Program-made: the position numbers and the translations under genes
Notes under the pieces: generated by a model
Told to the model about the DNA's origin: nothing
Seen by the model: the letters and a program-made list of their open reading frames with translations, nothing else
Databases searched by the model: none
Shown here: piece by piece, positions 60,400-64,000 of the stretch
How positions within the stretch are numbered: position 1 is the stretch's first letter
How the letters are laid out: each line of letters starts with the position of its first letter
Assembly: GCF_000317575.1 (NCBI RefSeq)
Contig: NC_019765.1
Coordinates: forward strand, 245,297 to 309,296
DNA from: Stanieria cyanosphaera PCC 7437
Lineage (GTDB): Bacteria; Cyanobacteriota; Cyanobacteriia; Cyanobacteriales; Xenococcaceae
Direction of reading: 5' to 3'
DNA: 64,000 bases

Positions 60400-61323
60400 A
60401 TGCACGAGGATACGCTAGAACAATGGCAACATTCCCATGATTTTGCGGTTAATCGAGACCGCGCGGAACACAATACCACGACGGTAATGTGGCTTACAGC
60501 TATTACTATGGTGGTAGAAATTATCGCGGGAAGTTTCTTCGGTTCGATGGCTTTGCTAGCTGATGGTTGGCACATGGCAACCCATGTCGCAGCATTTGGG
60601 ATTGCCGTGTTTGCCTATCGTTATGCCCGCCGTCATGCTAACAACTCCCAATATACCTTTGGCACGGGAAAAGTTACCGTTCTTGGTGGTTATACCAGTG
60701 CTATTGCTTTAGCAGTAACGGCTCTAACTATTGCTATCGAGTCCGTGACTCGCTTTTTTGAACCTATAGCTATTCAATTTAATGAAGCGATCGCGGTGGC
60801 TATTTTAGGTTTAATTGTAAACCTGGCAAGTGCTTGGTTATTGCAAGATCATCATCATCATGACCACGATCGCCACCATCATCACGATCGCAACCTTCAG
60901 GCTGCTTACATTCACGTTCTTACCGATGCCTTAACTTCAATTTTGGCAATTATCGCTTTATTTGCTGGCAAGTATTTCGGTTGGATTTGGTTGGATGCAG
61001 TTATGGGATTAGTCGGTGCGGGTGTTATCTCTAAATGGGCTTACGATCTAGTTCGAGATACGGGTAAAATTTTGCTCGACGGGGCGATTGATAAGCAAAT
61101 TAAGTTAGATATTATGACTGCTATTGAAGCCGATGCCGATAATCGGATCGCCGATCTGCACGTTTGGTATGTTGGGGAAAATCTTTTAGCTGCTACCATT
61201 TCTCTAGTTACCCATTACCCACGATCGCCAGAACATTATAAAAGTTTGCTTGGTGGGATATCTTCCCTGACTCATGTTTTAGTAGAAGTTAATCAATGTC
61301 GAGGTGAACCTTGCATTAAATAA
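60400..61323 (+). CDS. dmeF: CDF-family cation exporter, DmeF-like
   Basis: A 307-aa cation diffusion facilitator with six helices. Metal-site residues occur in LLADGWHMATHVAAFG (helix 2) and HVLTDALTSILAI (helix 5). A His-rich loop (DHHHHDHDRHHHHDRN) lies between helices 4 and 5, and a cytosolic C-terminal domain includes IADLHVWYVG. The ADGWHMATH version is typical of DmeF, which exports Co(II) and Ni(II) in exchange for protons. The substrate is inferred from that resemblance. It closes the chaperone-ATPase-cupredoxin operon. Confidence 0.88.
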   Translation: MHEDTLEQWQHSHDFAVNRDRAEHNTTTVMWLTAITMVVEIIAGSFFGSMALLADGWHMATHVAAFGIAVFAYRYARRHANNSQYTFGTGKVTVLGGYTSAIALAVTALTIAIESVTRFFEPIAIQFNEAIAVAILGLIVNLASAWLLQDHHHHDHDRHHHHDRNLQAAYIHVLTDALTSILAIIALFAGKYFGWIWLDAVMGLVGAGVISKWAYDLVRDTGKILLDGAIDKQIKLDIMTAIEADADNRIADLHVWYVGENLLAATISLVTHYPRSPEHYKSLLGGISSLTHVLVEVNQCRGEPCIK

Positions 61324-61419
61324 CATTGGACTTTTTTCCATCAACAAAAACTTCTATCATATTTCAACATTAATTTGTTTTCTCAATTAAAAATTGAGCG
61401 CGATTTACAATAACCACTT

Positions 61420-61770
61420 ATGAATAAACCCCAACCAAGAATTCCTCAAGAACATACAGATGAAATCTTTGCTTTGGCTGCCGAAATACAAGCCAAACAC
61501 GAGCAAAGCTACTCCTTAGCAGAACTCAAAAAAATTGGGGCAGAAGCCCACATATCACCAGAATTTGTCGAACAAGCCACAAAGCAAATTCAAAGAAAAA
61601 AACAAAGAGAGTCAAGACTGGAAGTAATTTTGGAAAGTTTGAATAATGCTATGGCAGTAATGATTTTATTGAGTTTTTTTACAGGTTTTATGGGCTTACC
61701 TAACGGTCATTGTTCCCTAGCCAAAACTCAGCCAGAAAATTCTCATTCTCAGACGTTGCCTGATAGCTAG
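61420..61770 (+). CDS. Hypothetical protein with one membrane helix
   Basis: A 116-aa protein. The first 60 residues are helical and hydrophilic (IPQEHTDEIFALAAEIQAKH, then SYSLAELKKIGAEAHISPEF), a pattern I have seen at the N-terminus of several uncharacterised cyanobacterial membrane proteins. One helix follows (AMAVMILLSFFTGFMGLPNG), then a short tail. Its last 4 bp overlap the end of the convergent kinase gene. No function can be assigned. Confidence 0.55.
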   Translation: MNKPQPRIPQEHTDEIFALAAEIQAKHEQSYSLAELKKIGAEAHISPEFVEQATKQIQRKKQRESRLEVILESLNNAMAVMILLSFFTGFMGLPNGHCSLAKTQPENSHSQTLPDS

Positions 61771-63119
61771 TTTTTTAATGGCAGACAAACTTTAAAGGTA
61801 CTTCCTATGCCTAATTCGCTTGTTACTTCAATAGTTCCCTCGTGTGCTTGAGCGATCGCTTTAGCTATAGCCAAACCCAATCCCGAACCTCCTGTCTGTC
61901 TAGAGCGATCGCTACTTACTCGATAGAAGCGGTCAAAAATTCTTTTTTGTTCGGATGGGGCGATACCAATTCCCGTATCTCTAACGCGCATTATAGCTTC
62001 GTTGCGTTCTGATTCGAGAATTATGGTAACTTTTCCCTCAGCAGAAGTATATTTAATTGCGTTGATAACTAAATTAGATATCAAGCGATAAAGCTGTTCT
62101 GAATTACCCTTTACTGTAAGGTTTCTAGATGTATCGATCTGTAGTTTTAATTCTAAATTGGCAGAGATCGCCAAAGCAGCGAACTCCTCAGCAATGTCGC
62201 TAACCAAATCGTTAAGGATGACTGATTCAGTGGTAACAGAAGTCCTGACACCAGATAATTGACGCTCTAAACGACTTAATATCATTAAATCCGAGACAAT
62301 TTGGGATAACCTTTGATTCTGTCTGCCTATAGTCTGTAAAGTATTCCTGGCAATAGTTTCGCTAAGATTGGTTTTCATTAAGCTTGACTCTACCGTTGCC
62401 CTAATTGCAGCTAAGGGAGTTCTCAATTCGTGAGCAGCATCGGCGGTAAACTGCTGTATCTGACGGTAAGAACGGTAAACAGGCTGCATGACTTTACCTA
62501 CTAGCCACCATGCACCAACAGAAATCAAACCTAAGATAAGAGGAAACCCAACAATTAAAACTCGCCTCATCGTACTGGTGTATTTCTTCACCTCTCTAAG
62601 CGATCGCCCTACCTGAAGATAGCCCCAAACTCGGTCGTCTTTAGTGTGTAGGGTTAAAGTAGTTTGTCGATAAGGGAAACCATCATTATCTACAAGTTCC
62701 AGCCATTCAGATTTATTTGGAGTTACGGGTAAAGATTTAATGCGTTTACCTGCGATCGCTGTAGGTTTACCTTCAGGATTTAGCAAACGTACGTAATATT
62801 CAATCTGGTAAATTGCTTTAACGGGGTTTAATGAAGAATTATCCGCCTCGTAGCAAGCATCGATATCAAAACAAATATCTGGTAGTAGATGGGCTGCATT
62901 GGATTTTAGCTTTTCTGGTCTCTCGAGGATAGTTAAAAACCCGTTGTGTAGGGTATTGGCTACAGAAGTTAACTCGCGATCCAAATTAGCTTTATATGCC
63001 TGAGATAGGGCGCGATCGAGGCTGAGTTCACAGATAATTAAAATAATTGCCATCACGCTCACAAACCAGACTGCTAGCTGACTACGAGTTTTACTAAACA
63101 GCCGATTTTTATTCATCAC
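61767..63119 (-). CDS. Sensor histidine kinase, second copy (CopS/RppB-like)
   Basis: A 450-aa kinase with the same plan as the one at 50709: an N-terminal helix, a periplasmic domain of about 150 residues (with CFDIDACYEAD, two Cys absent from the paralog), a second helix and the H-box TADAAHELRTPLAAIRATVE (His near 229). N, G1, F and G2 boxes follow (NLVINAIKYTSAEG, RDTGIGIAPS, TGGSGLGLAIA). All motifs are intact. The differing sensor region suggests another signal or metal. It overlaps its regulator gene by 11 bp. Confidence 0.9.
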   Translation of the reverse strand: MMNKNRLFSKTRSQLAVWFVSVMAIILIICELSLDRALSQAYKANLDRELTSVANTLHNGFLTILERPEKLKSNAAHLLPDICFDIDACYEADNSSLNPVKAIYQIEYYVRLLNPEGKPTAIAGKRIKSLPVTPNKSEWLELVDNDGFPYRQTTLTLHTKDDRVWGYLQVGRSLREVKKYTSTMRRVLIVGFPLILGLISVGAWWLVGKVMQPVYRSYRQIQQFTADAAHELRTPLAAIRATVESSLMKTNLSETIARNTLQTIGRQNQRLSQIVSDLMILSRLERQLSGVRTSVTTESVILNDLVSDIAEEFAALAISANLELKLQIDTSRNLTVKGNSEQLYRLISNLVINAIKYTSAEGKVTIILESERNEAIMRVRDTGIGIAPSEQKRIFDRFYRVSSDRSRQTGGSGLGLAIAKAIAQAHEGTIEVTSELGIGSTFKVCLPLKN

Positions 63120-63825
63120 TATTTGCTAAACGGGGATTAGAATCAAAACGATAACCCAAACCATAAATACTTTCAATTGGGTTGGCACAACCGCATTGGG
63201 CTAGTTTACGCCTCAATAACCTAACCTGTGCTGCTACGACATTGCTCATGGTTTCGGTGTTCCAATCCCAAACTTGGGATAAAATTTGGTCGCGAGAAAT
63301 AATGCGATCGGGGTGACGCATAAAATATTCTAGTAGTTGAAACTCTTTACTGGTTAGAGAAACTTCTGTTTTGCCCTTTTCAGAATCGCAGACGCAGACA
63401 CAGTTATTACTATAGTTGAGAGACAGGCAACCCAAACTTAACTTAGCAGGAGCGAGTTCGGGGGATCGCCTTTGTAATGCTCTAATAATTGCTAATAATT
63501 CTGCCATCCCAAAGGGTTTGACTAAATAATAATCGGCACCACTATCTAACCCCGTCACTTTATCTTCCACAGTACTTTTAGCCGTCAACATTAACACTGG
63601 TAAAGGACTGTTTTGCTTTCTCAACCGTCGTAATAATTCAACACCCGATAATCCTGGTAACATCCAGTCAAAAATCGCTACGTGATATTTAGTCCAGCTA
63701 GTTTCCAAATAGTTCCAGGCTTCAACTCCACTCTTTACCCAGTCAACTACATAGTTGTGCTGATTTAATATATCTTTTAGGGCTGCTCCCAAATCTGGTT
63801 CGTCCTCCACTAAGAGTATCCGCAT
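63109..63825 (-). CDS. OmpR-family response regulator, second copy
   Basis: A 238-aa response regulator closely resembling the one at 50018: LVEDEPDLGAALKDILNQHN, Asp53 in AIFDWMLPGLSG, Lys in YLVKPFG, and a winged-helix domain with VSLTSKEFQLLEYFMRHPDR, then VVAAQVRLLRRKLAQCG. The DNA-contact helix is similar but not identical to the first copy (VRLLRRKL against MRRLRRKL), so their targets may overlap. A copper-box variant with TTTCAC half-sites lies 91 bp upstream of its start, suggesting autoregulation with a slightly different preference. Confidence 0.88.
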   Translation of the reverse strand: MRILLVEDEPDLGAALKDILNQHNYVVDWVKSGVEAWNYLETSWTKYHVAIFDWMLPGLSGVELLRRLRKQNSPLPVLMLTAKSTVEDKVTGLDSGADYYLVKPFGMAELLAIIRALQRRSPELAPAKLSLGCLSLNYSNNCVCVCDSEKGKTEVSLTSKEFQLLEYFMRHPDRIISRDQILSQVWDWNTETMSNVVAAQVRLLRRKLAQCGCANPIESIYGLGYRFDSNPRLANSDE

Positions 63826-63915
63826 TTACTATCTAACCTGTTTGATTCTGCCAATATGTTTCTGGCAAGTTTACTAATTCTCTATTTCTTTTAGTTTCAA
63901 TTTTGAAGGTGATTT

Positions 63916-63932
63916 GTGAAATCAAAGTGAAA
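63916..63932 (-). promoter_or_regulatory. Copper-box variant upstream of the second regulator
   Basis: Minus strand TTTCACTTTGATTTCAC: two TTTCAC half-sites at the same 11-bp spacing as the other boxes. TAAAAG follows 22 nt downstream as a possible -10. The remaining sequence to the window end (63933-64000) shows nothing else. Confidence 0.6.
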
Positions 63933-64000
63933 TTAAATTTCTAAGATAATCTGATTCTTATTATTGAATGGTTGTTAATTTTAAAAATCGACTAAAGTAT

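Noticed and set aside
1..64000. rRNA, tRNA and known riboswitches
   Set aside because: I looked for conserved cores and cloverleaf-like patterns in the gaps and saw none; a covariance-model scan would be needed to exclude small ones.

Overview
The window reads as a piece of a large cyanobacterial plasmid, or of a replicon that absorbed one. HIP1 octamers (GCGATCGC) are scattered throughout. Several genes are cyanobacteria-specific: a Ssl1498-type light-harvesting-like protein, DUF1816, two DUF2808 proteins and an SLH/OprB porin. A ParA/ParB pair and a CyRepA1-type replication protein sit beside an iteron-rich, gene-free stretch. No rRNA, tRNA or CRISPR array was seen.

Layout. (1) 1-7738: a caspase/STAND/WD40 gene and a TacA/TacT-like toxin-antitoxin pair lie between two same-orientation copies of an IS630-type element; the right copy cuts a second WD40 gene. 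(2) 7.8-10.6 kb: small housekeeping and photosynthesis-linked genes, among them PCD/DCoH, a Ssl1498-like gene behind an exact HLR1 (RpaB) motif, and a DOPA-dioxygenase-like gene. (3) 10.6-27.3 kb: plasmid maintenance and a mobile-element graveyard. It holds parAB, a tyrosine recombinase with tandem relics of its own 3' end around a DUF4926/DUF6883 pair, remnants of IS1182, ISAs1, IS1 and IS605 types, a broken HigBA module, a rarA fragment, the replication gene, the presumed origin and an XRE-type DNA-binding protein. Many genes here are frameshifted or truncated. (4) 27.5-64 kb: a copper (and probably Co/Ni) handling island.

The island carries three P1B-type ATPases (two CPC, one CPH), two Tat-exported multicopper oxidases, a CopB-type outer-membrane protein, several Met/His-rich secreted proteins, two HMA chaperones, a cytosolic Csp-type storage protein, a cupredoxin, a DmeF-like cation exporter, a MerR regulator and two OmpR/histidine-kinase pairs. 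A long same-strand run (37.5-48.7 kb) adds a universal stress protein, small membrane proteins (DUF5676, DUF2933, DUF1622, TVP38), two methyltransferases and a glycogen phosphorylase with an N-terminal YHS metal domain.

The main unifying observation is a 17-bp direct-repeat box, T(T/G)TCAT-N5-T(T/G)TCAT, that I find twelve times (two degenerate), all between 27.5 and 64 kb and mostly upstream of copper genes. At several copies a plausible -10 lies 20-22 nt downstream. This is the layout expected of an OmpR-family regulator, most simply one or both response regulators encoded here. Two further 22-bp dyads look like MerR-type operators in front of a Met-rich protein gene and the chaperone/CopA-ATPase pair. 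All functional assignments come from reading the sequence; no database search was run.
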